A stretch of DNA of 64,000 nt from positions 744,001 to 808,000 of the forward strand of contig CAVWJJ010000004.1 in the NCBI GenBank assembly GCA_963755395.1, written 5' to 3'. The translations under genes and the position numbers were made by a program. The DNA comes from DAHVFK01 sp963755395 (GTDB taxonomy: Bacteria; Pseudomonadota; Gammaproteobacteria; Burkholderiales; SG8-39). The notes beneath the pieces are model-generated. The model saw only the letters and a program-made list of their open reading frames with translations, ran no database searches and had not been told where the DNA came from. This document shows positions 15,370 to 24,089 of this stretch, in pieces. Within the stretch, counting starts at the first letter, position 1. The number at the start of each line of letters is the position of its first letter.

Positions 15370-17718
15370 TCAGGCCGCCTTTGCCGCCGGCGCCTGCTCC
15401 TTCACCAGCTTCTGTACGACCGCGGCGCGGCCGAAGTCCTGCTCGAAATCGTCGACCTTGATGACTTCCCTGCGCAGCGCCTCTTTCCTTGACCACTGCG
15501 CGTAATCCTCTGCGCTGATCACGCCGCGGTCGCGCGCCAGCGCGGCTGCGTCGGTGTCTGCCCGCGGCGCGATTGCTCCGCGCTTGATGGCATCGCGCAG
15601 CTTGCGCTCGATGGCCTCGCAGGCGATCGTTGCGGCAAGCGCGGCTTCGAGCTTGGCAGTCGGGTCGGCCTCGGAGCGTGCGAGGTACATGCCTGCAGTG
15701 AGGCGGTCGCGCGCCGCGCCCGGCGCGAGCAGCAGCTGCGCGCACTGGTAGTTGAGGCGGTCCGAGGGCGGCACGAAGCGCTTGCCGAGCGGGAACAGCA
15801 CCGCGCGTAGCTTGAGCGCCGCCAGGCGGCTGGGGAAATTCGTGATGATCGCGTCGAGTGCCTGCTGCGCCTGGTAGAGCGCATCCTGCACCGAGTGTTC
15901 GAGCAGTGGCAGGTCTTCGCGCATGCGGCCCTGGTCCTCGTAGCGCTTGAGCGTCGCGGAGGCGAGGTACATCGCCGCCAGCACGTCGCCCAGGCGCGCC
16001 GAGATCTTCTCCTTCCTCTTCAGCGAGCCGCCCAGGACGAGCATCGAGACGTCGGCAGCGAAGGCGAACCCGGCCGAGATGCGCGACAAATCCCTGTAGT
16101 AGTCCCGCGTCTCGGGCGCGGCGCGCGCGGGCGCAGAAGCGAATGCCGATCCGGTGAGCGCATGGGCGAAGGCGCGCGCGCCGTTGCCGATCGTGTGTCC
16201 GACGTGCGCGAACAGCGCAGCGTCGAATTCGCGCGACGCCTCATCCCCGCGCATGTCCTTCGCGGCGCGCATCTCGCGCAGCACGTAGGGGTGGCAGCGG
16301 ATCGCACCCTGGCCGAAGATGATCAGGCTGCGCGTGAGGATGTTTGCGCCTTCCACCGTGATGCCGACCGGCACCACCTGGTAACCGCGCCCGATCCAAT
16401 TGTTCGGCCCGAGGCAGATACCCTTGCCGCCGTGGATATCCATTGCGTCGTCGATCACTTTGCGCACGCGCTCGGTCATGTGGTACTTGGCGATGGCGGA
16501 GATCACAGCCGGCTTCTCGCCCGCGTCGACCGCGCCCGCGGTCATCACGCGGGTAGCATCCATCAGGTAGCAATTGGCCGCGATCCGCCCGAGGGCCTCT
16601 TCGACGCCTTCGAGCTTGCCGATCGGGGTCTTGAACTGGCTGCGCACGCGGGCATAGGCACCGGTATAGCGCGCCATGGCCTTCGCGCCCCCGACTGACG
16701 AGGTCGGCAGCGAGATCGAGCGCCCCGCGGCAAGGCAGCCCATCAGCATCATCCAGCCCTTGCCCGCGTACTCGCGCCCGCCGATGATCCATTCGAGCGG
16801 CATGAACACGTCTTTGCCCGAATTCGGCCCGTTCTGAAATACCGCGTTCAGCGGCAGGTGGCGGCGGCCGATCTCGACCCCCGGGTGGCTGGTCGGCACC
16901 AGCGCGCAAGTGATGCCGAGGTCCTCCTCGCCGCCGAGCAGGCGCTCGGGATCGTACAGTCGGAAGGCCAGGCCGAGCAGCGTCGCCACCGGCCCGAGCG
17001 TGATGTAGCGCTTGTCCCAGGTGACGCGCATACCGAGCACTTCCTTGCCCTGGTGCATGCCGCGGCACACGATGCCGAAATCGGGGATCGCCGCGGCATC
17101 CGAGCCGGCCTCTGGGCTGGTAAGCGCGAAGCACGGGATTTCCATTCCTTTGGCCAGCCGCGGCAGGTAGTGATTCTTCTGCTCTTCGGTGCCGTAGTGC
17201 AGCAGCAGCTCGGCCGGTCCGAGCGAGTTTGGCACCATCACGCTCACCGCGACGGCATTCGAGCGCGTCGCGAGCTTCATCACCACCGCGGAGTGCGCCA
17301 GCGCCGAGAACCCCAGTCCGCCGTAATTCTTCGGGATAATCATGCCGAGAAAGCCCTTGTCCTTCATGAACTGCCACGCACGCGGCGGGAGATCCTGGCG
17401 CTCATGCGTGATTTCCCAGTCGTCGCACATCGCGCACAGCTCTTCGCACGGGCCATCGACGAAGGCCTGCTCTTCCGACGTGAGTTTAGGCGCGGGCACG
17501 GCCAGCAGCTTGTCCCAGTCCGGGCGGCCGGAAAACAGGTCGCCGTCCCACCACACGGTGCCGGCGTCGATCGCCTCGCGCTCGGTTTGCGACATGTCCG
17601 GCAAGATGCGGCGATAGAGTGCGAGCAGCGGATCGCTGATTACGGCCCGCCGCAGCGGGCCGACGAACACCAGTGCGAGCACGAATGCCGCGACGCAGGC
17701 GATGATCAATCCGAGCAT
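15370..17718 (-). CDS. fadE: Long-chain acyl-CoA dehydrogenase FadE
   Basis: 782 residues, close to E. coli FadE. The N terminus is a hydrophobic anchor (MLGLIIACVAAFVLALVFVG). The acyl-CoA dehydrogenase core begins near residue 75 with EEQAFVDGPCEEL, includes GFLGMIIPKNYGGLGFSALAHS and ALTSPEAGSDAAAIPD, and is followed by a long C-terminal extension typical of FadE. It catalyses the first, FAD-linked oxidation of fatty acyl-CoA at the membrane. A strong GAGGAG ribosome-binding site precedes ATG 17718. The gene follows the TetR gene by 22 bases, so the whole fad set is probably read from the promoter controlled by the operator at 18449-18466. Confidence 0.94.
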   Translation of the reverse strand: MLGLIIACVAAFVLALVFVGPLRRAVISDPLLALYRRILPDMSQTEREAIDAGTVWWDGDLFSGRPDWDKLLAVPAPKLTSEEQAFVDGPCEELCAMCDDWEITHERQDLPPRAWQFMKDKGFLGMIIPKNYGGLGFSALAHSAVVMKLATRSNAVAVSVMVPNSLGPAELLLHYGTEEQKNHYLPRLAKGMEIPCFALTSPEAGSDAAAIPDFGIVCRGMHQGKEVLGMRVTWDKRYITLGPVATLLGLAFRLYDPERLLGGEEDLGITCALVPTSHPGVEIGRRHLPLNAVFQNGPNSGKDVFMPLEWIIGGREYAGKGWMMLMGCLAAGRSISLPTSSVGGAKAMARYTGAYARVRSQFKTPIGKLEGVEEALGRIAANCYLMDATRVMTAGAVDAGEKPAVISAIAKYHMTERVRKVIDDAMDIHGGKGICLGPNNWIGRGYQVVPVGITVEGANILTRSLIIFGQGAIRCHPYVLREMRAAKDMRGDEASREFDAALFAHVGHTIGNGARAFAHALTGSAFASAPARAAPETRDYYRDLSRISAGFAFAADVSMLVLGGSLKRKEKISARLGDVLAAMYLASATLKRYEDQGRMREDLPLLEHSVQDALYQAQQALDAIITNFPSRLAALKLRAVLFPLGKRFVPPSDRLNYQCAQLLLAPGAARDRLTAGMYLARSEADPTAKLEAALAATIACEAIERKLRDAIKRGAIAPRADTDAAALARDRGVISAEDYAQWSRKEALRREVIKVDDFEQDFGRAAVVQKLVKEQAPAAKAA

Positions 17719-17740
17719 GAGTTTCTCCTCTTTCCTTTTG

Positions 17741-18424
17741 CTAGGCGGCTTTCCTGACGTTGCGGTGCTGCGGCAGCGGGGCGAGCAGCCCAGCGGCGAG
17801 GAACGCCACCAGGCGCGCCTCGAGCAGCTGCGCGTCGTAGCGGTCTTCGGGCTTGCAGCCTGCGATCAGCTGTACCGTGTCAGTCGCTGCCAGCGTGTAT
17901 GACAACGTGCCGAACATGAAGTGCATGCGCCAGACCAGCTCGTCGCGCGGGACCTCGGGCAGCGCCCGGGCAAAGGCGGCCTTGAAGCGTTCCATGGCGG
18001 GCGCGTGCAGCTGGCCGATCAGGCCGCGGATATGTTTTGCCGGCTCGGTATAGGTACGGCCGAGCAGGCGGATGAAGTTTCGCCCCCCTTCCTTCACGTC
18101 TTCGATCATGCGCAGGCTGGCGCCGATGAAAGCGCGAATGATTTGCTCGGGCGCGAGCGGCTGCTCGCCGGCCTCCTGCTCGAGGGCATCGAGCGCGCCG
18201 ATGCGCTCGGCGTTCATCGGGTCGAGCCGGCGGCGGAACAGCGCCTCGATCAGCGCGTCCTTGGAGCCGAAGTGGTAGTTCACTGCGGCCAGGTTGACGT
18301 GCGCGGTGGAGGTCAGCAGGCGCATAGATGCCGCCTCGAAGCCATGCTGCATAAACAGCTCTTCGGCCACATCGAGAATGCGGGTGCGAGTTTCGTGTTG
18401 CGGCTTGATCGCGCGCAGGGACAT
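17741..18424 (-). CDS. TetR-family fatty-acid regulator, PsrA-like
   Basis: 227 residues. The TetR helix-turn-helix spans about residues 12-60 (TRTRILDVAEELFMQHGFE, then HVNLAAVNYHFGSKDALIEAL). The NLAAVNYHFGSK block and the following ligand domain are those of PsrA, which represses fatty-acid oxidation genes and is released by long-chain acyl ligands. A PsrA-type palindrome lies 25 bases upstream of the start, pointing to autoregulation and control of the downstream fadE, thiolase, alpha-subunit and thioesterase genes, with which it appears co-transcribed. No second copy of the palindrome was seen directly before fadE. Confidence 0.87.
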   Translation of the reverse strand: MSLRAIKPQHETRTRILDVAEELFMQHGFEAASMRLLTSTAHVNLAAVNYHFGSKDALIEALFRRRLDPMNAERIGALDALEQEAGEQPLAPEQIIRAFIGASLRMIEDVKEGGRNFIRLLGRTYTEPAKHIRGLIGQLHAPAMERFKAAFARALPEVPRDELVWRMHFMFGTLSYTLAATDTVQLIAGCKPEDRYDAQLLEARLVAFLAAGLLAPLPQHRNVRKAA

Positions 18425-18448
18425 AGGGGGTAGGGTGCCGGGATAAAT

Positions 18449-18466
18449 TTCAAACGAACGTTTGAA
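18449..18466. promoter_or_regulatory. PsrA-type operator palindrome
   Basis: The 18 bases TTCAAACGAACGTTTGAA consist of two perfect eight-base arms around a two-base AA centre. They contain the core CAAAC-N4-GTTTG, close to the published PsrA consensus (G/C AAAC N2-4 GTTT G/C). The site sits 25 bases upstream of the PsrA-like TetR start and 62 bases upstream of the divergent membrane-protein start. It is well placed to repress the psrA-fad operon and perhaps the divergent gene. Confidence 0.8.
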
Positions 18467-18527
18467 TAGTAGAACGCATGGCCCACGGCGTCAAGCCGGG
18501 TCGGCCCGGATGTGCGAGCCTTGGGCC

Positions 18528-18854
18528 ATGAGCGGCGGCTTTCTCTTCGGTCTGGTGCTCGCCTCCATGCTGTGGCTGTTCTTCGTCTTCGGCGCGGTGG
18601 TCAACTTCCAGGTCTGGCGCGCGTGGCGCAGAGCCGAGGTCGGCGAACGCGTGCCCTCGGGAATTCCGTTCCTCCCCGGCCTATTCGGCGCCATCGCGAT
18701 GTTTCTCACCCTGCCCACGCTCGCACGCTGGTTCGGCTGGCAGCCCGGCTGGTGGGGCGCCGTCCTGCTGCCTGTGCCGCTGGTGCTGGACGTCTATTGC
18801 CTGGGCTGGATTCTGCTGCTGCCTTTCGGTCGCCGGGGAAGCAAAAGCAACTAG
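18528..18854 (+). CDS. Small integral membrane protein, unknown function
   Basis: 108 residues with three hydrophobic segments (about residues 4-24, 45-63 and 70-96) rich in tryptophan and glycine, and a basic C-terminal tail RRGSKSN. I do not recognise a family. ATG 18528 is preferred because the segment before it is not membrane-like. An alternative ATG lies at 18510, and neither has a strong Shine-Dalgarno. It is divergent from the PsrA-like gene across the operator, so it may be fatty-acid regulated, and it lies 15 bases before the ABC exporter. Confidence 0.6.
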   Translation: MSGGFLFGLVLASMLWLFFVFGAVVNFQVWRAWRRAEVGERVPSGIPFLPGLFGAIAMFLTLPTLARWFGWQPGWWGAVLLPVPLVLDVYCLGWILLLPFGRRGSKSN

Positions 18855-18869
18855 AATCGCTGGTTCCCC

Positions 18870-20699
18870 ATGGCCCGCCGCTCGCACAACTCCGCCCCCA
18901 CGCAGCCGCTCAGCGGGACCGAGTGGCGCGCCTTCGGGCTGCTGCTGCCGTACCTGCTCGAATACAAGTGGCGCGTGGCGGCCGCGCTCGTCTTCCTCAC
19001 CGCGGCCAAAGTCGCCAACGTCGGGGTACCGCTGGTGATGAAGGAGGTGGTCGACGGGCTCGACGCGAAGACAGCGATCGTCGCCGTGCCGGCTGCGTTG
19101 CTAGCAATCTACGGGCTGCTGCGCTTTTCCACTACGCTGTTCGCCGAACTGCGCGACGTGGTCTTCGTGCGCGTCACCCAGCGCGCGATCCGCCGCGTGG
19201 CGCTGGGAGTGTTCCGCCATCTGCACCGGCTGTCGCTGCGCTTTCACCTCGAGCGCCAGACCGGCGGCATGACGCGCGACATCGAGCGCGGCACGCGCGG
19301 CATCTCGAGCCTGCTGTCGTATCTGCTGTTCTCGATCATCCCGGTCATCATCGAGTTCACGCTGGTCGGTGCGGTGCTGCTGAAGAAATTCGACTGGCGC
19401 TTCGCCGCGATCACCTTCGGCGCGGTGGCGGTCTACATCACCTTCACCGTGGTGGTCACCGAGTGGCGGATGGAGATCCGGCGCCGCGTGAACGAGCTCG
19501 ATTCGCAGGCCAACACGCGCGCGATCGACAGCCTGCTCAACTACGAGACGGTGAAGTACTTCGGCAACGAGGAGTTCGAGGCCCGGCGCTACGACGAGAA
19601 CCTGCTCAAGTACGAGAACGCCGCGGTGCAGAACGAGACCTCGCTCGGGCTGCTCAACATCGGCCAGGCACTTATCATCGCCGGGGCTGTGACCGCGCTG
19701 ATGTTCCTCGCGGCGCAGGGCGTGGTGGCGAAGGCGATGACCCTGGGCGACCTGGTGCTGGTCAACGGCCTGCTGATCCAGCTCTACATCCCGCTCAATT
19801 TTCTCGGCATGGTCTACCGCGAGATCAAGCAGGCGCTGACCGACATGGACCGCATGTTCCGCCTGCTGGCGGCGCAGCGCGAGATCGCAGGACCGGCCGG
19901 ACGCCCCGCCGCTTGCGCCGGGGCCGGCGGCGGTCGCGCTTCGAGCACGTGGATTTCGCCTACGAACCGGCGCGGCGCGATCCTGCATCGGCGTGAGCTT
20001 CGCGATCCCGGCGGGCAGCAAGGTCGCCGTGGTGGGCCACTCGCGGCTCGGGCAAGTCGACCCTGGCGCGGCTGCTGTACCGCTTCTACGACGTGAGCGG
20101 CGGCGCATCATGGTCGACGGCCAGTGACATCCGCGATGTGCAGCAGCAGTCGCTGCGCGCGGCGATCGGCATCGTGCCGCAGGACACGGTGCTGTTCAAC
20201 GACAGCGTCGACTACAACATCGCCTACGGCCGGCCCGATGCGACGCGCAGCCGACGTGGTCGAGGCCGCGCGCGCAGCGCATATCCACGATTTCATCGCA
20301 GAGCCTGCCGGCCGGCTACGAGACGATGGTCGGCGAGCGCGGCCTCAAGCTCTCCGGCGGGGAGAAGCAGCGGGTGGCGATCGCGCGCGCGCTGCTCAAG
20401 AACCCGCCGCATCCTGATCTTCGACGAGGCCACCTCGGCGCTCGACTCGAAGTCCGAGAAGGCGATCCAGGCCGAGCTCGAGCGCATTTCGCATGGGACG
20501 CACCACCCTTGTCATCGCTCACCGCCTCTCCACCGTGATGGATGCCGACCAGATCCTGGTGCTGGGCCAGGGCCGCATCGTCGAGCGCGGCAGCCACCGT
20601 GAGCTGCTGGCCGCCGGAGGGGAGTACGCGCGCATGTGGGCGCTGCAGCAACAGGCCGCGGCCGCGGAGGAGACGCTGGAGCGGGTTAAGGCGGCCTGA
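18870..20699 (+). pseudogene. ABC exporter, Atm1/HMT1-type half transporter (about 11 indels as given)
   Basis: A fused membrane and ATPase half transporter of the Atm1/heavy-metal-tolerance group. The first 345 residues read cleanly and contain the six-helix domain (KEVVDGLDAK, YGLLRFSTTLFAELRD, FHLERQTGGMTRDIERG, NYETVKYFGNEEFEARRYD), typical of Atm1-like glutathione-conjugate exporters. From about 19,899 the frame jumps repeatedly. Read across frames, the nucleotide domain is complete: Walker A HSGSGKST (near 20,040), LSGGEKQRVAIARAL (20,352), ILIFDEATSALDS and IAHRLSTV. I place extra bases near 19,899, 19,936, 19,976, 19,988, 20,044, 20,125, 20,249, 20,299, 20,410 and 20,492, and a lost base near 20,103. 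With every motif intact, consensus error is much more likely than decay. It is labelled pseudogene only because no single frame is open. Confidence 0.85.
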
Positions 20700-20763
20700 G
20701 GCCCGGGCCGCAGGGCTTATTTCACGTTCTTTCGAGATACGGGGGGTAGCCCCTTATTTTTGC

Positions 20764-20791
20764 TTGCGTTTTTTTTGGGGCCTGCTATACA
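20764..20791 (+). promoter_or_regulatory. Possible sigma-70 promoter for the PBP7-type peptidase
   Basis: TTGCGT (20764-20769) and TATACA (20786-20791) are separated by 16 bases in a locally T-rich stretch between the ABC exporter and the peptidase. A start point about seven bases beyond the -10 would fall at the ATG at 20800, giving a nearly leaderless message. No Shine-Dalgarno is visible in front of that ATG. Confidence 0.4.
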
Positions 20792-20799
20792 CTGCGGGC

Positions 20800-21666
20800 A
20801 TGCAACAACAATCAGAACGACAGCTGCATCAATTGGAGAAAATCGTCGCAGTGTTCGCGCTGCTCGCGGTGCTGTTGCTCACCGTCGGGTTCGCGCAGGC
20901 ACAGACTGGCAAGGTGTTCCTGCGCTCCAGCGCGGTGCTGGTGCAGGACGCCAACAGCGGCCAGACGATTCTTGCCAAGAATTCCGACTCGGTGATGCCG
21001 ATCGCGTCGATCACCAAACTGATGACCGCGATGGTTCTGCTCGACAGCGGTGTCGACATGAAGCAGCGGGTCGTCGTCAGCAGGGAAGACGTCGACAGGC
21101 TCAAGGGCACGCATTCCCGCCTGCGGCCCGGCTCGAGCCTGACGCGCGACGACCTGCTGCTGCTCGCGCTCATGGCGTCCGAAAACCGCGCTGCGGCGGC
21201 GCTGGCGCGCACCTATCCCGGCGGCACCGAGGCTTTCGTCGCGGCGATGAACGCGAAGGCGCGCGCGCTCGGCCTGCAGGACACGCATTACGTCGATCCG
21301 ACCGGACTCAATTCGGACAACGTGTCGAGTCCGCGCGATCTCGCGCGGCTGGTCAAGGCAGCCGCCGACTACCCGCAGATCCGGGCCTACACGACGCGTG
21401 GCAGGGCGAAAGTCGAGGCGCGCGGGCGCATGCTGGCGTACCACAATACGAACCGGCTGGTGTCCAACCCGCACTGGGACATCGACCTTTCCAAAACCGG
21501 CTACATCAGCGAGGCGGGCCGCTGTCTGGTGATGCAGGTGACGGTGGCCTCGCGCGAACTGATCGTCGTGTTGCTCGATTCCTGGGGCAAGTACTCGCGT
21601 ATCGGCGACGCCAACCGCATCCGCAAGTGGCTCGAGAGCAGCGCGCTGGCCGACTCGCGCGGCTGA
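20800..21666 (+). CDS. pbpG: D-alanyl-D-alanine endopeptidase, PBP7 type (peptidase S11)
   Basis: 288 residues. An N-terminal hydrophobic export segment (about residues 14-35, ending AQAQ) is followed by the penicillin-binding triad: SxxK in MPIASITKLMTAMV, the SxN motif in LMASENRAAAALA, and KTG in DLSKTGYISEAG. The length and the lack of a C-terminal PBP5 domain fit PbpG, a periplasmic DD-endopeptidase that cuts peptidoglycan crosslinks. Start ATG 20800 gives the signal peptide. The following EgtD gene begins at or inside its 3' end. Confidence 0.9.
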   Translation: MQQQSERQLHQLEKIVAVFALLAVLLLTVGFAQAQTGKVFLRSSAVLVQDANSGQTILAKNSDSVMPIASITKLMTAMVLLDSGVDMKQRVVVSREDVDRLKGTHSRLRPGSSLTRDDLLLLALMASENRAAAALARTYPGGTEAFVAAMNAKARALGLQDTHYVDPTGLNSDNVSSPRDLARLVKAAADYPQIRAYTTRGRAKVEARGRMLAYHNTNRLVSNPHWDIDLSKTGYISEAGRCLVMQVTVASRELIVVLLDSWGKYSRIGDANRIRKWLESSALADSRG

Positions 21667-22634
21667 GCGGGCGAGGCGCAGTCAGCTTTTTCGGTACTGC
21701 GGTCGGCGCGGACGGATTCCTCGACGACGTCATTTCCGGCCTCTCGCAGCCGCAGAAGGCCCTGCCCCCGAAGTACCTGTACGACGCCGAGGGCAGCCGC
21801 CTGTTCGAGCGCATCTGCCGCCTGCGCGAGTACTACCCCACGCGCACCGAGCTCGGGCTTACCAAGCGGCACATGCGCGAGATCGTGCGCTTCGCGGGCG
21901 AGCGCTGCGAGCTGATTGAGTACGGCAGCGGGGAGAGCGTCAAGACGCGCATGCTGATCGAGCATCTCAGGCCGTCGCGCTATGTTCCGGTCGAAATCTC
22001 GGAGGCCGCACTGCGCGACGCGGCGGCGGCTCTCGCGCGCGAATTCCCCTGGCTCGACATCGCCGCAGTGGTGGGCGACTTTTCACGCCCACTCAAGCTG
22101 CCCCCGCGTGGCGCGCGCAAGGCGCGCAGGCGCGTGGCCTACTTTCCGGGCTCGACCATCGGCAATCTGTCGCCTTCGGAAGCGGAAGGATTCCTGCGCA
22201 TGACTCGCGCCCAGGTCGGCGCGAGCGGCGCGATGCTGGTGGGAGTCGACCTGAAGAAGGACCCCAACGTGCTGCATGCCGCGTACAACGACGCCAAGGG
22301 CGTCACGGCGGCGTTCAACCTGAACTATCTGGCACGTATCAATCGCGAGCTCGGCGCAGACTTCGATCTGCGGCGCTTTCGGCACTACGCCTTCTACAAC
22401 GCTTCGCGAGGCAGGATCGAGATGCACCTCGTGTCGCTCGCCTGCCAGAGCGTGCGCGTCGGGCGCAGCCGCTTCCAGTTTGACGTCGGCGAAACTATCC
22501 ACACCGAGAACTCCTGGAAATATTCCGTGGAGGAGTTCCAGGCGCTTGCGGCCGAGGCGGGTTTCCGCGCCGCGCGCGTGTGGCGCGACCGCCGCGGCCT
22601 GTTCTCCCTTCACGGACTAACCGCGGACGAGTGA
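21627..22634 (+). CDS. egtD: L-histidine N-alpha-methyltransferase (EgtD)
   Basis: SAM-dependent methyltransferase that trimethylates histidine to hercynine, the first step of ergothioneine synthesis. Similarity starts with GFLDDVISGLSQPQKALPPKYLYD and runs through LIEYGSGESVKTRMLIEHL (SAM site), VGDFSRPL, YFPGSTIGNLSPSEAEGFL, VGVDLKKDPNVLHAAYND and the C-terminal ETIHTENSWKYS. Only GTG 21627 (overlapping the peptidase by 40 bases) or a CTG at 21663 is available in frame ahead of the conserved region, so the start is uncertain. The usual partner egtB is not within the window. Confidence 0.88.
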   Translation: MAREQRAGRLARLSGRGAVSFFGTAVGADGFLDDVISGLSQPQKALPPKYLYDAEGSRLFERICRLREYYPTRTELGLTKRHMREIVRFAGERCELIEYGSGESVKTRMLIEHLRPSRYVPVEISEAALRDAAAALAREFPWLDIAAVVGDFSRPLKLPPRGARKARRRVAYFPGSTIGNLSPSEAEGFLRMTRAQVGASGAMLVGVDLKKDPNVLHAAYNDAKGVTAAFNLNYLARINRELGADFDLRRFRHYAFYNASRGRIEMHLVSLACQSVRVGRSRFQFDVGETIHTENSWKYSVEEFQALAAEAGFRAARVWRDRRGLFSLHGLTADE

Positions 22635-22637
22635 GCG

Positions 22638-23144
22638 CTAGGGGTTGCTGAGGACGACGGCACCGTTGGCGGTGCTGTAAGTGAAGCTGCGCACCGTCGA
22701 GGTGTCCTTGCGGTAGGTGAAGGTGCAGGTGGTGCCACTGCCCTGTGCGCGGTATTCCGTCGAGGCGCTCGCCGCGGTGCTGATCGAGGGCGCGAGCGAG
22801 AGCACCCCGTTCCAGATCTGCAGGCAGCGGTTGGCGTTCACGTTGCCGTTGTTGCCGTTGGTCGACGATGGGTAGCAATTCGAATTGAAATCGACGATGC
22901 CGGCGCCGAACCCGGGCAGGTTGTCCTGTCCCGCGTAGCCCTTGACCAGGCAGCTCAGGTGGGCGAGCGAAACCGCCGAAGAAAATGCGCCGGCGCTCTG
23001 CGCCACCGAGGCCTTGTAGGTATCGGCTTTCAGGTCGAGGAATTGCGGCACGGCGACCGCAGCGAGGACGCCGAGAATCACGATGACAACGATCAGCTCG
23101 ATCAGGGTGAATCCGCTCGCTTTTCGCCGGCTTCGGCGTCGCAT
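22638..23144 (-). CDS. Type IV prepilin-like protein (pseudopilin), orphan
   Basis: 168 residues with a classical prepilin leader. The basic stretch RRRSRRK is followed by ASG-FTLIELIVVIVILGVLAAVAVPQFLDLK, with cleavage predicted after G11 and the fifth-position Glu present. The mature globular part has four cysteines (AHLSCLVKGY, NSNCYPS, ANRCLQIW, TTCTFTYRK), probably forming disulfides, and a Ser/Thr/Asn-rich C-terminal region. No other pilus or secretion genes lie nearby. It could be a minor pilin or a PilA/MSHA-like subunit served by machinery elsewhere. It converges with egtD. Confidence 0.82.
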   Translation of the reverse strand: MRRRSRRKASGFTLIELIVVIVILGVLAAVAVPQFLDLKADTYKASVAQSAGAFSSAVSLAHLSCLVKGYAGQDNLPGFGAGIVDFNSNCYPSSTNGNNGNVNANRCLQIWNGVLSLAPSISTAASASTEYRAQGSGTTCTFTYRKDTSTVRSFTYSTANGAVVLSNP

Positions 23145-23159
23145 CCGAACGCGCGGGCG

Positions 23160-23984
23160 TTAGGCGGCGCCGATGCGCGCCGCCGGGCGGTGGCCGATGG
23201 CGCGCGAGATGCGGTCGGCGGCTTCCTTCACCAGCGGGCCCCACTGCGGCTTCATGCGATCGGCCGGCGTCGACAGCGACAGCCCGGCGATCAATGCGCC
23301 GCTGTCGTTGCGCACCCCGGCCGCAACGCAGCGCACGCCGATTTCCGCCTCCTCGTTGTCGGTTGCGTAGCCCTGGCGCTGAATGCGTTCGAGGTCCCGC
23401 TCGAGCAGCGCTATGGTGCTGAGCGTGTTGCGCGTGTGTGGCGCGAGACCGGTTCGCTTGGCGTAGTCGCGCAGCCTGGCGAATCCGTCTTCGAGCAGAA
23501 ACAGCTTGCCCGCGGCGGTGATGTGCAGCGCTGCGCGCGCGCCGATCGCGTGCACGATGCGCATCGCGGAGCGGCCGGCCGAGGTGCGCTCGACGTACAC
23601 GATCTCGTCGTCGTGGCGCACCGATAGATTGGCGGTTTCCCCGGTCTGCGCATGCAGCTCGCGCATCACAGGCAGCGCCAGCTCGCGCACGCTGATGCGG
23701 GATTTGACAAGGGTGCCGAGCTCGAGCAGGCGCATGCCGAGCCGGTAGCTGCCGGGCTCGATGCGATCGACCAGACGGTCGGCGGCCATCGCGGCGAGAA
23801 TGCGGTGCGCGGTCGAGGGGTGCAGCCCGGTGTACTGCGCGACCTGCTTCAGTCCGAGCGGCTCGGGGTGCTTCGCGAGCACGTCGAGCAGCTTCATCAT
23901 TCGCTCGATCACCTGGATCGGGCTCTTCTGGTCGTCTTTGGACTTTGCTTTGGCGCTGGACACGGAATTGCTGCGTAGCATCAT
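23160..23984 (-). CDS. IclR-family transcriptional regulator
   Basis: About 274 residues. The winged helix covers about residues 20-80 (PIQVIERMMKLLDVLAKHP, GLKQVAQYTGLHPSTAHRILAAM). The C-terminal effector domain contains ALPVMRELHAQTGETANLSV and GVRCVAAGVRNDSGALIAGLSLSTPADRM, typical of IclR. The start is taken at the ATG pair at 23984/23981. An upstream GTG at 24008 would extend the protein into a probable operator. It is divergent from the lutA-like gene with about 105 bases between starts, so it most likely controls the plus-strand array of lut and lipid genes. Confidence 0.88.
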   Translation of the reverse strand: MMLRSNSVSSAKAKSKDDQKSPIQVIERMMKLLDVLAKHPEPLGLKQVAQYTGLHPSTAHRILAAMAADRLVDRIEPGSYRLGMRLLELGTLVKSRISVRELALPVMRELHAQTGETANLSVRHDDEIVYVERTSAGRSAMRIVHAIGARAALHITAAGKLFLLEDGFARLRDYAKRTGLAPHTRNTLSTIALLERDLERIQRQGYATDNEEAEIGVRCVAAGVRNDSGALIAGLSLSTPADRMKPQWGPLVKEAADRISRAIGHRPAARIGAA

Positions 23985-24004
23985 AGGAACCAGCCGATTG
24001 TATC

Positions 24005-24015
24005 TCACGATGTGA
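24005..24015. promoter_or_regulatory. Possible IclR operator (short palindrome)
   Basis: TCACGATGTGA forms an inverted repeat of four-base arms around GAT in the divergent intergenic region between the IclR-type regulator and lutA. IclR proteins usually bind short palindromes near their own promoter, so position is the main support. Confidence 0.3.
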
Positions 24016-24089
24016 AATCGGGCGAGGCGGCAGCGTGTTATCCTTTATCGCTGTTTCGTCTCTGTTTCGAAAAGGAAAAATCTCTCTCC

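Noticed and set aside
19899..20492. Programmed ribosomal frameshifting in the ABC exporter
   Set aside because: There are about eleven changes in both directions, with no slippery heptamer or conserved stimulator. Such a chain of shifts is not plausible biology.
20700..20785. Terminator after the ABC exporter (GGCCCGGGCC and a GCCCC/GGGGC pair around T runs)
   Set aside because: The stems are only four or five bases or have no following T tract, so no confident structure can be called.
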